Assembly (NCBI RefSeq): GCF_005405305.1 | Contig: NZ_BJDU01000002.1 | Location: 124,001-188,000 of the forward strand | DNA from: Companilactobacillus formosensis | Lineage (GTDB): Bacteria > Bacillota > Bacilli > Lactobacillales > Lactobacillaceae | Length of the DNA: 64,000 nucleotides | Direction: 5' to 3' | In this document: in pieces, positions 52,555 through 61,237 of the stretch | Position numbering within the stretch: the first letter of the stretch is position 1 | Layout: each line of letters begins with the position of its first letter | Notes under the pieces: model-generated | What the model saw: only the letters and a program-made list of their open reading frames with translations | Told to the model about the DNA's origin: nothing | Databases searched by the model: none | Position numbers and translations under genes: made by a program

Positions 52555-53736
52555 ATGTTAGAATCTGTTTTTCCCAACAAAGAATTAACTCAAGAACAAC
52601 AGGCTGTTTTCAATCAAATTATGGAATTCAGTCAAAATAACTTACAAAGCGGTAAAAAGGGTGTATTTCAGTTAAATGGAGATGCTGGTACTGGCAAGAG
52701 TGTTATTTTAACGAAATTATTTTTAGAGATGGAAAAAAGACATCAAACTAATAATTACTTTTTGGTAAATCATCCTGAATTATTAAAGGTCTATCAGGCA
52801 AACGCTGGGCAGTTTAAAGAATTGCGAAAGAATCGTTTTTTGCGACCAACCAGTTTTATCAATACGATGCATAAAAAGCAGCAAACAGCTGATATAGTCA
52901 TAATTGACGAAGCACATTTGTTATTGAGTGAAAGTGATAACTACAATAATTTCCACCAAAAAAATCAATTGGAAGAAATCATCAAATTAAGTAAGATCGT
53001 AATCTTAGTTTACGACCAACGGCAAGTTTTGAAATTAAAGAGTTATTGGTCGCAGTCATTATTAGATCGCATTGTATCTGAACAAAAAGTACAATTTGCG
53101 AGCGCTACTTTGAAAACACAAATGCGAATGCAAGCACCGGAAAGGGTAGTCAATTGGATCGATAATTTAACAATCAATAATAAATTATTACCTCTGAAAA
53201 ATCACGATGATTATTTGACTATGAATACTGAGTATGATTTTCGTGTTTATGATGATGCTCAAAAAATGTATCAAGAACTAAAGAAGAAAAATAATGAGTT
53301 AGGAGAGTGCCGGATCGTTGCTACGGCTGACTATCCATCGACTTTGGATGGTAAAAAGCATTTTGTCAACGAAGGGAAGTTCCACTTGCCCTGGGATCAA
53401 TATAACTACGATCAAACGACTTGGGCTCAAAAGCCAGAAACAATCAATGAGATCGGTTCAATGTATACCGTACAAGGCTTTGACTTGCAGTATGTGGCCG
53501 TTATTATAGGACCAACGGTAACTTATGCTGGCAATAAAAAAATTAAGGTAGATGCGAAAAAATACGAGGATCGTGAAGCATTTAAAAATCGACATGATAG
53601 TGATTTAAAAAATATTGATCAAATTAAACGTGAATTGATACTTAATTCTATCAATATTTTGTTAAAACGGGGCATAAAAGGCTGTTTTGTTTATTTTCAC
53701 GATTCTGAAATTTTTGAAACTTTAAAAAACCAATAG
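52555..53736 (+). CDS. DUF2075-family P-loop NTPase (helicase-like)
   Basis: 393 aa, ATG behind GGAAGGTG. The N-terminus has a Q-motif-like LTQEQQAVFNQIMEF, Walker A LNGDAGTGKSVILTKLF and Walker B DIVIIDEAHLLL. Later motifs VYDQRQVLK, LKTQMRMQAPERVVNWID and SMYTVQGFDLQYVAVIIG resemble superfamily 1 helicase motifs III-VI. DUF2075 proteins are single-domain NTPases of unclear role, sometimes linked to defence or restriction loci; nothing of that kind is adjacent here. Confidence 0.88.
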   Translation: MLESVFPNKELTQEQQAVFNQIMEFSQNNLQSGKKGVFQLNGDAGTGKSVILTKLFLEMEKRHQTNNYFLVNHPELLKVYQANAGQFKELRKNRFLRPTSFINTMHKKQQTADIVIIDEAHLLLSESDNYNNFHQKNQLEEIIKLSKIVILVYDQRQVLKLKSYWSQSLLDRIVSEQKVQFASATLKTQMRMQAPERVVNWIDNLTINNKLLPLKNHDDYLTMNTEYDFRVYDDAQKMYQELKKKNNELGECRIVATADYPSTLDGKKHFVNEGKFHLPWDQYNYDQTTWAQKPETINEIGSMYTVQGFDLQYVAVIIGPTVTYAGNKKIKVDAKKYEDREAFKNRHDSDLKNIDQIKRELILNSINILLKRGIKGCFVYFHDSEIFETLKNQ

Positions 53737-53755
53737 TAAATTATTGGCTTTTTTT
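53726..53755 (+). terminator. Terminator of the DUF2075 gene
   Basis: CCAATA pairs with TATTGG, with A and T tracts either side, overlapping the stop codon. Confidence 0.75.
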
Positions 53756-53769
53756 ATAATTCATCAGTA

Positions 53770-53794
53770 ATAATAAATGTTTTACGAAAACATA
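53770..53794. repeat. 25-bp repeat, copy 2, with 17-bp palindrome
   Basis: Identical over 25 bases to copy 1 at 48387-48411, including ATGTTTTACGAAAACAT (53777-53793). It lies between two convergent terminators, so here it has no obvious promoter to control. Confidence 0.65.
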
Positions 53795-53811
53795 CATCAA
53801 AAAAACAAAAC

Positions 53812-53840
53812 AAAAAAGCGACCATCATACGACAATCGCT
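53812..53840 (-). terminator. Terminator of the small XRE-like gene
   Basis: On the reverse strand AGCGA pairs with TCGCT, followed by a T run. Confidence 0.6.
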
Positions 53841-53864
53841 CAAATTAATAAATATTAACATTGT

Positions 53865-54050
53865 TTATTGGTGTAATTTAATATATTCCTTAACAGTTTT
53901 TAGTTCGTCTGTAGTAGGCTCATACTCACCAGATTTTAAGTTGTGAACACGTTCAACTGATAGATGACTTTCAAAAGCAAATTGTGTATCAGTCATATCT
54001 TTATCTTTTTCGTACTGAATAATCATTTCAGAAATGTTTGGTTTATCCAT
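53865..54050 (-). CDS. Small XRE/helix-turn-helix-like protein (61 aa)
   Basis: 61 aa, ATG at 54050 behind GGAGG. The sequence ISEMIIQYEKDKDMTDTQFAFESHLSVERVHNLKSGEYEPTTDEL has the helix-turn-helix pattern of XRE proteins but almost nothing else. Proteins of this size and pattern are common in lactobacilli. It probably binds DNA; partner and target unknown. It lies 32 bases downstream of lepB on the same strand and may be cotranscribed. Confidence 0.7.
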   Translation of the reverse strand: MDKPNISEMIIQYEKDKDMTDTQFAFESHLSVERVHNLKSGEYEPTTDELKTVKEYIKLHQ

Positions 54051-54081
54051 AAAAATACCTCCAATAATATATAATTTTGAT

Positions 54082-54747
54082 TTAAAAGACTGTCCATCTA
54101 GTTAAGGGCCAATAACGCCATTTGACTTCACCAATAACGCTCTTTTTATTGATGAATCCGATAATACGACTATCCTTAGAAACAGTTCGATGATCTCCCA
54201 TTACAAAATAGGTGCCCGCTGGAACTTTATTAGTCTTCTTAATTTTATTTAGATAAGAACTACTGTATCGTTGTTGCCATTCAGGGGAGTTCTTAGCTAA
54301 GGAACTTAATGTGAAATTATAGGTATAACTATAAGGCTTGCCTGCATAAAGACTAGTATCTGGTTCTTTGACCTTCTTACCAGCATCGAGGAAGTCCTCT
54401 TTATATAGTTTACCATTAATATAAATTTTATTATTCTTAGAAACGACTGTATCTCCAGGTAAACCAATGATTCTCTTAATATAAAAAGTATTAGCTTCAT
54501 CAGGAGCCTTCAGAACAATCACATCTCCACGTGAAAGTTTTGAATGTCTAGTAGCAATTACTTTATCTCCATTTTCAAAAGTCGGCTGCATGGAAGGACC
54601 GGAAACCCTATCATTTGAGAGGATAAACTTAAAACCTAAGAAGAAGACAGCATAGATAGCAATCGTCAATGCGATGGTTTGCAACCAAAATTTCCAACCG
54701 CTCTCTTCATCTTTTTTGGGCTGCCGTCTTTTATTATTTTCTGCCAT
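54082..54747 (-). CDS. lepB: Signal peptidase I
   Basis: 221 aa, ATG behind GAGGTGAA. A basic N-terminus (NNKRRQPKKDEES) is followed by one membrane helix (TIALTIAIYAVFFLGFKFIL). The catalytic Ser is in SGPSMQPTFENGD and the Lys in TFYIKRIIGLPGD; YFVMGDHRTVSKDSRIIGFI is box E. It cleaves signal peptides of exported proteins on the outer face of the membrane. Confidence 0.95.
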   Translation of the reverse strand: MAENNKRRQPKKDEESGWKFWLQTIALTIAIYAVFFLGFKFILSNDRVSGPSMQPTFENGDKVIATRHSKLSRGDVIVLKAPDEANTFYIKRIIGLPGDTVVSKNNKIYINGKLYKEDFLDAGKKVKEPDTSLYAGKPYSYTYNFTLSSLAKNSPEWQQRYSSSYLNKIKKTNKVPAGTYFVMGDHRTVSKDSRIIGFINKKSVIGEVKWRYWPLTRWTVF

Positions 54748-54944
54748 ATTTCACCTCGTACATGTACTACTTAAGATATTACACTTTTTCCAAATTATTG
54801 GAAATAATTGTCTTGCTTTTGTCAATAAAATTTAATTTAATCTGCAATAAAGTGTAAGGGCAGTACAGCTCAATTACTTTAAGTTTACCGCATTTTTTAG
54901 TAATATAGTCACAATTAAGTAGCAAATTATTCTGGGGGCAAAAT

Positions 54945-55706
54945 ATGAATTACATAGATGGACTAAGACAAGATACTGCTCAATTACCAAATGGCATGGT
55001 TTTTAATGCTCGCATCAAATTTATGGAACGTATCTGTCAAGCGTTGTTAAATAAGAAATTGCCACGCTATCATTTTCCGCAGTTGCAGTTATCTGAAGAT
55101 GAGATCAAGGCTTATATGGAAAATAATATTCAATTAGACGAAATTGAGTACCAAGCTATGTCAGCACATTTAGAAGAATTCGACCACGATTTAGGAGAGT
55201 TTAGGACTTACTTACAGACACGTTTTGGCTATTGGGCCACTATTACTCAGGACTTTGTAGAACAATTTCCTGAATTATTTCCTAATCAAGTCTTTTTAGA
55301 ACTAATGGCTGGTAATGGTTATCTTTCTAAGGGATTGCGTGATCTAGGAATGAAATCTTATTGTACCGATGATTTGAGTTGGACAAAACATGATCAGACT
55401 GGCAATCAAAAAGTCACTGAAGTCGAATCATTGGATGCCTTAGCGGCTTTAGAAAAATATGGTACGAATATTGATACAGTTCTTCTTGCCTGGAGCCCTG
55501 ATCGAGAAGATATTGATTATCGTGTTTTACAAAAGGTTCGGGAATTAAATGTTAATTTCCTTGTCATTGGTGAAAAATATGGAGCTACTAATAGTAAAGA
55601 GTTTTGGGACAATGCTGAGTTGGTTGAAGATCCACGAATTGATGAATTGAACAAATACTATTCCAGATATGATTTAGTACATGATCAAGTTTATTTAGTT
55701 AAATAA
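54945..55706 (+). CDS. SAM-methyltransferase-like protein of unknown target
   Basis: 253 aa, ATG behind GGGGGCA. The N-terminal 100 residues are helical (NGMVFNARIKFMERICQALL). The C-terminal half is a Rossmann-like domain with VFLELMAGNGYLSKGLRDLG in the place of SAM motif I, then CTDDLSWTKHD, TVLLAWSPDREDIDYRVL and FLVIGEKYGATNSKEFWD. A SAM-binding fold is likely but the ELMAGNGY loop is not a standard ExGxGxG. No family is recognised, and the target is unknown. A hairpin follows. Confidence 0.6.
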   Translation: MNYIDGLRQDTAQLPNGMVFNARIKFMERICQALLNKKLPRYHFPQLQLSEDEIKAYMENNIQLDEIEYQAMSAHLEEFDHDLGEFRTYLQTRFGYWATITQDFVEQFPELFPNQVFLELMAGNGYLSKGLRDLGMKSYCTDDLSWTKHDQTGNQKVTEVESLDALAALEKYGTNIDTVLLAWSPDREDIDYRVLQKVRELNVNFLVIGEKYGATNSKEFWDNAELVEDPRIDELNKYYSRYDLVHDQVYLVK

Positions 55707-55715
55707 TCCTTATAA

Positions 55716-55745
55716 AAGGTTGGAGCAAAATTGTTCCAGCCTTGT
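55716..55745 (+). terminator. Terminator after the methyltransferase-like gene
   Basis: AAGGTTGGAGCAA pairs with TTGTTCCAGCCTT through several wobble pairs, followed by a T-rich stretch. Confidence 0.5.
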
Positions 55746-55802
55746 TTGGTTCTTTAGTGTAAAATAAGATACCAGTAAGATTAATTATTTAGGTGGTTTC
55801 AA

Positions 55803-56777
55803 ATGAAAAAAATAATTTCTAGTATTGTTATCTTTTTGATAATACTTTTAACTGGAGTTGCCATTTCTAAGAGCGATTCTATAAAATACAACAATACGAT
55901 GAACCGACTAGGGATGAGCGATGATGCCTTAGTCTTGAAAACTAAATCAAAGAAAAACTTAATAACCGCGGTTTCTGAGTTATCTAAGAAAAAGACTTCG
56001 AGTTATCAAATGATTTTCTTTGAAAAAAGCAATAGTGATGTTGGTTATATTTATGGTCATAATAAATTTAATAAGCTTCCTTTAACAAGCGGTCGTTATT
56101 TTTCGAAAGAAGATTTTACTTCTCAAATTCCCTTTGCAGTTCAAGGTAAAACTTCAGAAATTGAGACTTATAAGCCGCAAAGTCAAGCCTACATCAAAGT
56201 TGATAATCACTATATCTCAGTAATTGGTAATACTGGTTTCGATGGGGCAAATATTCTAAATTCCCAAACGTTGATTTCGTTATCTCCTAATCAACCCAAA
56301 TCTAAGTATCATTTGAATCAAGTTACCACAGTTATTGACGGTAATGCTTTATCCAACAAGGAGAGTTTGGCAAAAATCAAAAAGACCCTACACGTTAAAT
56401 CGACTCACAAATATGTTCCACAAACTGATGATTTTACTAATGTGGATGCTACAAATAATGGTGAATTATACATGGTTGGAATCGTCTTACTATTCTTTTT
56501 GATCGTGGCAGTTGATTTTTACATTTTAGTGCCATTGAAATTTGATCTATCTAGATCTCATTTGACAGGTGATTTAAAAAATAATTATCGAAATGGTTTG
56601 ATGATTAGATATTTGATTTATACATTGATTCCATATGCTCTTGGATTTACAGCAGTTCATTGGAAAATCGTTATCATCAGTCACAATACATTCAATTTGT
56701 TCATGACAGTTTCAGTCTTGATTACAATTTTGATAGGTTTGTCACAAATATTCTTTACTAAACGGAGTGATCAGTAA
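55803..56777 (+). CDS. Orphan MacB/FtsX-like membrane protein (324 aa)
   Basis: ATG behind AGGTGG. One N-terminal helix (IISSIVIFLIILLTGVAI) is followed by about 200 extracytoplasmic residues and three helices near the C-terminus (LYMVGIVLLFFLIVAVDFYI, YLIYTLIPYALGFTAV, NLFMTVSVLITILIGLSQIFF). This 1 + large loop + 3 layout is that of MacB/FtsX-type ABC permeases. No ATPase gene lies near, so it is an orphan or uses a distant partner. It is followed by rsmF two bases later. The assignment rests on topology. Confidence 0.5.
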   Translation: MKKIISSIVIFLIILLTGVAISKSDSIKYNNTMNRLGMSDDALVLKTKSKKNLITAVSELSKKKTSSYQMIFFEKSNSDVGYIYGHNKFNKLPLTSGRYFSKEDFTSQIPFAVQGKTSEIETYKPQSQAYIKVDNHYISVIGNTGFDGANILNSQTLISLSPNQPKSKYHLNQVTTVIDGNALSNKESLAKIKKTLHVKSTHKYVPQTDDFTNVDATNNGELYMVGIVLLFFLIVAVDFYILVPLKFDLSRSHLTGDLKNNYRNGLMIRYLIYTLIPYALGFTAVHWKIVIISHNTFNLFMTVSVLITILIGLSQIFFTKRSDQ

Positions 56778-56779
56778 TA

Positions 56780-58132
56780 ATGAAAGTCGATTTAAGTAAT
56801 GACTTTAAAGAAAAATATCGTAATTTAATGGGGGATAGAGCCGAAAAATTATTTTCTGCTATTCAAGAGGACAGTCAAGATGCCTTTCGTTTGAATCCAT
56901 TGAAAGCTAATTATCGAAATGTTGTCTACTCCTTGGATAAACCGATTGAATACAGTTCAATTGGTTATTATGGCGATATCAATGGTAATTCGATCGACCA
57001 TATATCGGGATATGTTTACAGTCAAGAACCTAGTGCCATGTATGTAACAGAAATTCTTGATCCTACTAAAGACGATAAGGTTTTAGATTTATGTGCGGCT
57101 CCTGGTAGTAAAACAACCTATATAGCCTCAAAAATGGCCTCTCAGGGACTTTTGGTCAGCAATGAGATTAATTCTAAGCGAGCTAAGGTATTATCCTCTA
57201 ACATTGAAAGAATGGGAATTACTAATACCGTTGTAACTAATAATTCTCCTAAAGATTTTGAAAAGAAATTCAATAACTTCTTTGATAAAATTTTGGTCGA
57301 TGCTCCATGTTCTGGCGAAGGGATGTTTAGAAAAGATCCTGAATCTACTCAATACTGGTCACTAGACTATGTTGAACAATGTGCCAATCGTCAGCAGCAT
57401 ATTTTAGATTCGACGTATAAATTGTTGGACAATGGTGGTACATTGGTTTACTCGACTTGTACTTTTTCTCCAGAAGAAAATGAACAAAACATCGATTGGT
57501 TCTTGAAGAAGTATCCTGATATGCATTTAGTTGAAGTTAAAAAATATACTGGCATGGAAGATGGTCGCCCAGAGTGGGGTAATAATAATCCTGAATTAAC
57601 AAAGGCCTTACGAATGTTTCCTGACCAATTCAACGGTGAAGGTCATTTCATGTGCAAGATGGTTAAAGACGGCGAAAAGTCAGAGCCAAAAGAACGTCAA
57701 ATCAACACGGGTTTGAAAAAAGATGATCTTAAATTCGTAAATAAATTTGCTGAAACTAATTTGACTACTTTATCTGAAAATAACTGGTTAAAAATCAATG
57801 ATTTCTTGTATCAAGCAGCTAGTCTAGATAACCGTTTCAAAGGATTGCATATTTTACGTAATGGTTTAAAACTTGGTGAATTCAAAAAAAATAGATTTGA
57901 GCCCGACATCGCTTGGATGTTAGCACTCAAACCTAGTGAATTAAAAACGGTTTTTGAATTGAATCAAGAACAATATGAGAAATATTTGCATGGTGAATCG
58001 GTGATTTTGAGTCAACGTCCAGAATTTGACAACAAATGGATTGGTCTTTCTTTCGAAGGTAAACTATTTAGTTGGGGACGTTATAGTAATCAGCAAATAA
58101 AAAACGTCTATCCAAAAGGATTAAGACGTTAA
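56780..58132 (+). CDS. rRNA cytosine-C5-methyltransferase, RsmF-like (NOL1/NOP2/Sun family)
   Basis: 450 aa. The methyltransferase core has YSQEPSAMYVTEILDP, motif I VLDLCAAPGSKTTYIASKM, the catalytic-site motifs LVDAPCSGEGMFRKDP and TLVYSTCTFSPEENEQNIDWFL (both Cys present), and EGHFMCKMVK. The C-terminal PUA-like domain (LHILRNGLKLGEFKKNRFEPD) matches RsmF-type enzymes of Firmicutes. It makes m5C in 16S rRNA. Its stop overlaps that of the convergent fni gene by 4 bases. Confidence 0.9.
   Translation: MKVDLSNDFKEKYRNLMGDRAEKLFSAIQEDSQDAFRLNPLKANYRNVVYSLDKPIEYSSIGYYGDINGNSIDHISGYVYSQEPSAMYVTEILDPTKDDKVLDLCAAPGSKTTYIASKMASQGLLVSNEINSKRAKVLSSNIERMGITNTVVTNNSPKDFEKKFNNFFDKILVDAPCSGEGMFRKDPESTQYWSLDYVEQCANRQQHILDSTYKLLDNGGTLVYSTCTFSPEENEQNIDWFLKKYPDMHLVEVKKYTGMEDGRPEWGNNNPELTKALRMFPDQFNGEGHFMCKMVKDGEKSEPKERQINTGLKKDDLKFVNKFAETNLTTLSENNWLKINDFLYQAASLDNRFKGLHILRNGLKLGEFKKNRFEPDIAWMLALKPSELKTVFELNQEQYEKYLHGESVILSQRPEFDNKWIGLSFEGKLFSWGRYSNQQIKNVYPKGLRR
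58099..58130 (-). terminator. Terminator of the mevalonate operon, inside the 3' end of rsmF
   Basis: AACGTCT and AGACGTT form the stem with inner ATCC/GGAT pairing. The reverse-strand product ends in T6. On the forward strand it is coding sequence of the RsmF-like protein. Confidence 0.6.
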
Positions 58133-59175
58133 AAGTTAATATGACGTTGTTTCATATAATTAATTAAGTTCCCGTCAAAAATGATGGGGGCTTTTTTGAT
58201 ATCCTCAATTGATTTAGCACCGATAGCGGCCATTATCAATTTGAGTTGTTTGACAAATTCAGTGAAGAAAATTTCTGTTTCGCCCAAAGAATACTTCTGT
58301 AGATGATGCAAAACTAAACCTGACATACCAACGCTACTAGCGCCCATACGGATAGCTTTGATAACATCCATCGGTGTTCTGATACCACCAGAAGCAAAAA
58401 TGGTCAGATTATTTTGATAGCTTCTTGATTCTAAAAGTGACTCAACTGTTGAAAGCGAGAATCGATCTAAATAAGTTAAATCTAATTCATGATTTCGTTC
58501 ACTTTCAATTTGAGCAAAATCAGTGCCACCAAAACCTGAAATATCAACATTTTTAACGCCGATATTGAATAATTGCGAAAGATTCTCTTGAGATATTCCA
58601 AAACCAACTTCCTTAACAATAACAGGAACAGTTACGCTATCGACGATTTCTTTAATGTGATCCATCCAGAAAAATTCTTGGTCTCCTTCTGGCATGGCTA
58701 ACTCTTGTAAAGCGTTAAGATGAATTTGTAATGCATCGGCTTTTAGAAGGTCGATTGCAGTTTGTGCCTGTTGGGCATTGACTTTGGCTGAAACGTTAGC
58801 AATCACAAAGCCATTTGGATTGTGTTCTCGCAAGGTAGTAAATGATGCCTTAGTTTCTTCTGGCAAACGCAAGTAGACACCCATTGAGCCACTAGAAACA
58901 GGAATGTTTAATTTGGCTGCTAATTGTGACAATTCAGTATTGAATTTATGGGATGGTCTAGAGCCACCAGTGATAGCATTAAAGTAAATTGGTAAGGACA
59001 TTTTCCTACCTAAGAAGTCAGTCGTTAGGTCGATGTTGTTTACCTTTAATTCCGGTAGGGCATTATGAAGAAGGCGAACCCTGTCGAAGTCGGCGAAGGA
59101 TTCGTCTGTAAAAAATTTTTCAGCTAAGAAAAGATGTTCAACTTTACGTTGCATTTGTGCATCTTGTTTAGGCAT
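58129..59175 (-). CDS. fni: Type 2 isopentenyl-diphosphate delta-isomerase
   Basis: 348 aa from ATG 59175, behind GGAGAC, overlapping the phosphomevalonate kinase stop by 8 bases; a TTG at 59193 is in frame but is part of the site. It is an FMN-dependent TIM-barrel enzyme: FLGRKMSLPIYFNAITGGSRPS, VSSGSMGVYLR, LQIHLNALQELAMPEGDQEF, VIVKEVGFGIS, VDISGFGGTDFAQIE and FASGGIRTPMDVIKAIRMGAS. It interconverts IPP and DMAPP, and is the last gene of the operon. Confidence 0.95.
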   Translation of the reverse strand: MPKQDAQMQRKVEHLFLAEKFFTDESFADFDRVRLLHNALPELKVNNIDLTTDFLGRKMSLPIYFNAITGGSRPSHKFNTELSQLAAKLNIPVSSGSMGVYLRLPEETKASFTTLREHNPNGFVIANVSAKVNAQQAQTAIDLLKADALQIHLNALQELAMPEGDQEFFWMDHIKEIVDSVTVPVIVKEVGFGISQENLSQLFNIGVKNVDISGFGGTDFAQIESERNHELDLTYLDRFSLSTVESLLESRSYQNNLTIFASGGIRTPMDVIKAIRMGASSVGMSGLVLHHLQKYSLGETEIFFTEFVKQLKLIMAAIGAKSIEDIKKAPIIFDGNLINYMKQRHINF

Positions 59176-60256
59176 GAGCAATTGTGTCTCCAATTTTTAA
59201 AGTCAGTGGGGTAATCCCAACTTGTTGCCATTCTTTCTTTAATTCATTTACATCAAGATTCATGTCGCTTAAAACGATTCCGCAATCGCCACCACCGGCA
59301 CCGGAAGTTTTGGCAGAACCTCCTAATTTTTCGGCAATATCACAAAGTTTAGTTAAGAGTTCTGTTTCAATGTGAACATCGCTGAATTCAGCTAAATCAG
59401 CTAATAAATTGCGATACTTGCTAAAAGTTTCCTTGATAAGACTAGAATTATTAGTCTTAAATCCGTCAATCAATTTTTCAACGTTTTGACGACTAGCATG
59501 AAGGAAATTTTGATATTTCTCAACTTTTTGAGCTTTAGTCAAAGCAATTCGATCAACTAGAATAGATGTTGAAGCAGGTGAACCTGTCCAGCCAACTGTT
59601 AGTTCCAGATTGTCTGGAAGATTTAAGCTTTGAATTTTTAATTCGGGCCAATCTAGCGACAAGATTTCAGTGATACTGTGATTTCTTACCATATTAAAAA
59701 TCCAGTTACGATCAGGTGAATAGTAAGCCACAATGCCACCAAAAGCACTAGCAGCAATATCACCTAAGCTACCATTTCCCTGAACCGATAGGTGAGAGAT
59801 AGCAGAGATTTTGTAAATATCCATTGCTGATAAGCCCAAGTGATAAAAATCACCTAAAGTCTTCACAACAGCAACGGTAACTGCGGCAGACGATCCTAAG
59901 CCGAATTTCTTACCATCAGCGGAATCTAACTCACTAGTTACTAATAAGTCATAATAACTCAACTTAGTTCCGCACTCTAAAGCATATCTTTCAACGAATT
60001 TGATTGCAGCCAAGATATATTGCAATTGGCTTTCAGAGTCATCGAAAACCAATTCCGTTCCTTGACGATTCCAGTGAATCAATTCTTTATTGAGATTTTT
60101 TGATTGGATTGTTCCACCATTTTTAGCTTTATTAATGGTGACAGTCACATATTTATTGACAGAAGTCAAAACTGCGGGAAATCCTGTTTCAACGACCGCA
60201 TACTCCCCAGCTAAATATAGTTTTCCAGGTGCTTTTCCTGTAGACAAAAATATCAT
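59168..60256 (-). CDS. mvaK2: Phosphomevalonate kinase
   Basis: About 362 aa. Three starts are close together (TTG 60265, ATG 60256, TTG 60247); the AAAGG site best fits 60247-60256. It is a GHMP kinase with N-terminal GKAPGKLYLAGEYAVVETG, motif 2 FGLGSSAAVTVAVVKTLG and motif 3 KTSGAGGGDCGIVL. It makes mevalonate 5-diphosphate. It lies between mvaD and fni. Confidence 0.95.
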   Translation of the reverse strand: MIFLSTGKAPGKLYLAGEYAVVETGFPAVLTSVNKYVTVTINKAKNGGTIQSKNLNKELIHWNRQGTELVFDDSESQLQYILAAIKFVERYALECGTKLSYYDLLVTSELDSADGKKFGLGSSAAVTVAVVKTLGDFYHLGLSAMDIYKISAISHLSVQGNGSLGDIAASAFGGIVAYYSPDRNWIFNMVRNHSITEILSLDWPELKIQSLNLPDNLELTVGWTGSPASTSILVDRIALTKAQKVEKYQNFLHASRQNVEKLIDGFKTNNSSLIKETFSKYRNLLADLAEFSDVHIETELLTKLCDIAEKLGGSAKTSGAGGGDCGIVLSDMNLDVNELKKEWQQVGITPLTLKIGDTIAHA

Positions 60257-60271
60257 ACCTTTCAATTTATA

Positions 60272-61237
60272 TCAGATGTATTCAATTCCGTGACCAATGT
60301 TGGCAACGACAGTCGTTACATTTGATAGTTGTTGTTCGATGTATGTTTGAACCCTTTGAATTGATTCTTTCGTACATATTATTTTAACATTTGGACCAGC
60401 ATCAATTGTAGCATACGCGAAAATCCCTTTTTGACGAATTTCCTTAATTAATTGAAATATCCGAATTGTGTCTGGTGCAAAATAAGTGAACGAAGGATTA
60501 GCAGACAAGGTCAAAGCATGCATACTCATTGCATTGTGTTCGGAAATCTCTCCGATTTTTTGTAAATCTTTTTGAGCAATTGCTTGCTTAATTTCTTTTA
60601 TCTCTGAAGACACAAGTGTAACCCAATTTGAGTAAAAAGGGGAGGTTTTTACACTATTTTCCATGCCGACAGTCGAAGAAACTTTTTTACTGTGTTGATT
60701 AATTACAACCGATAGTAAGGTTAAGTCAATGTCTGGGGTTTCGTCAATGGGCACAGCAAAAGAAGACTCATTATCAAAACCAGCGATCCATTCAACAAAA
60801 CCACCGTAAATTGACCGACTGGCAGAACCTGAGCCATTTCTAGCTAAAATTGAAAGTTGTTTTTTATCAAGATTTAATTGTTTAGTTTCATTGATAGCAC
60901 CGGCTAAAGCAGCAAATCCAGAGGCAGATGAAGCGAAACCAGCGGAAGTCGGCACATGATTGGTGGTATTGATTTGAAAATGATCATCAAACGAGTACAT
61001 TTGTCTGACATTATCCAAATAATTACGAATTCTTTTACTTTCGGAATCATTTAATAATTGGTCATTTAAGGTAATAATGTCTTTATCATTATCGATAGTT
61101 GTAGCAAGCGTATCGGTATAAAATTTATCTAAAGTTAATGACAAACTATTTGTGCAGGGAAGTTTGAGCTGTTTGTTTTTTTTACCCCAATATTTAATTA
61201 AAGCAATGTTTGTATAAGCACGCGCCGTTCTAGTCAA
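60272..61237 (-). CDS. mvaD: Diphosphomevalonate decarboxylase
   Basis: 321 aa from TTG 61237, nine bases after a GGAGG located in the end of mvaK1; longer in-frame starts lie within mvaK1. Motifs are ARAYTNIALIKYWGKKNKQLKLP, TSAGFASSASGFAALAGA, GSASRSIYGGFVEW and YATIDAGPNVKIIC. It converts mevalonate diphosphate to isopentenyl diphosphate using ATP. The 8-base overlap suggests translational coupling. Confidence 0.95.
   Translation of the reverse strand: MTRTARAYTNIALIKYWGKKNKQLKLPCTNSLSLTLDKFYTDTLATTIDNDKDIITLNDQLLNDSESKRIRNYLDNVRQMYSFDDHFQINTTNHVPTSAGFASSASGFAALAGAINETKQLNLDKKQLSILARNGSGSASRSIYGGFVEWIAGFDNESSFAVPIDETPDIDLTLLSVVINQHSKKVSSTVGMENSVKTSPFYSNWVTLVSSEIKEIKQAIAQKDLQKIGEISEHNAMSMHALTLSANPSFTYFAPDTIRIFQLIKEIRQKGIFAYATIDAGPNVKIICTKESIQRVQTYIEQQLSNVTTVVANIGHGIEYI

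Noticed and set aside
52555-53736. A defence island around the DUF2075 NTPase
   Set aside because: Its neighbours are a tautomerase, a small HTH protein and lepB; no restriction, nuclease or abortive-infection gene accompanies it.
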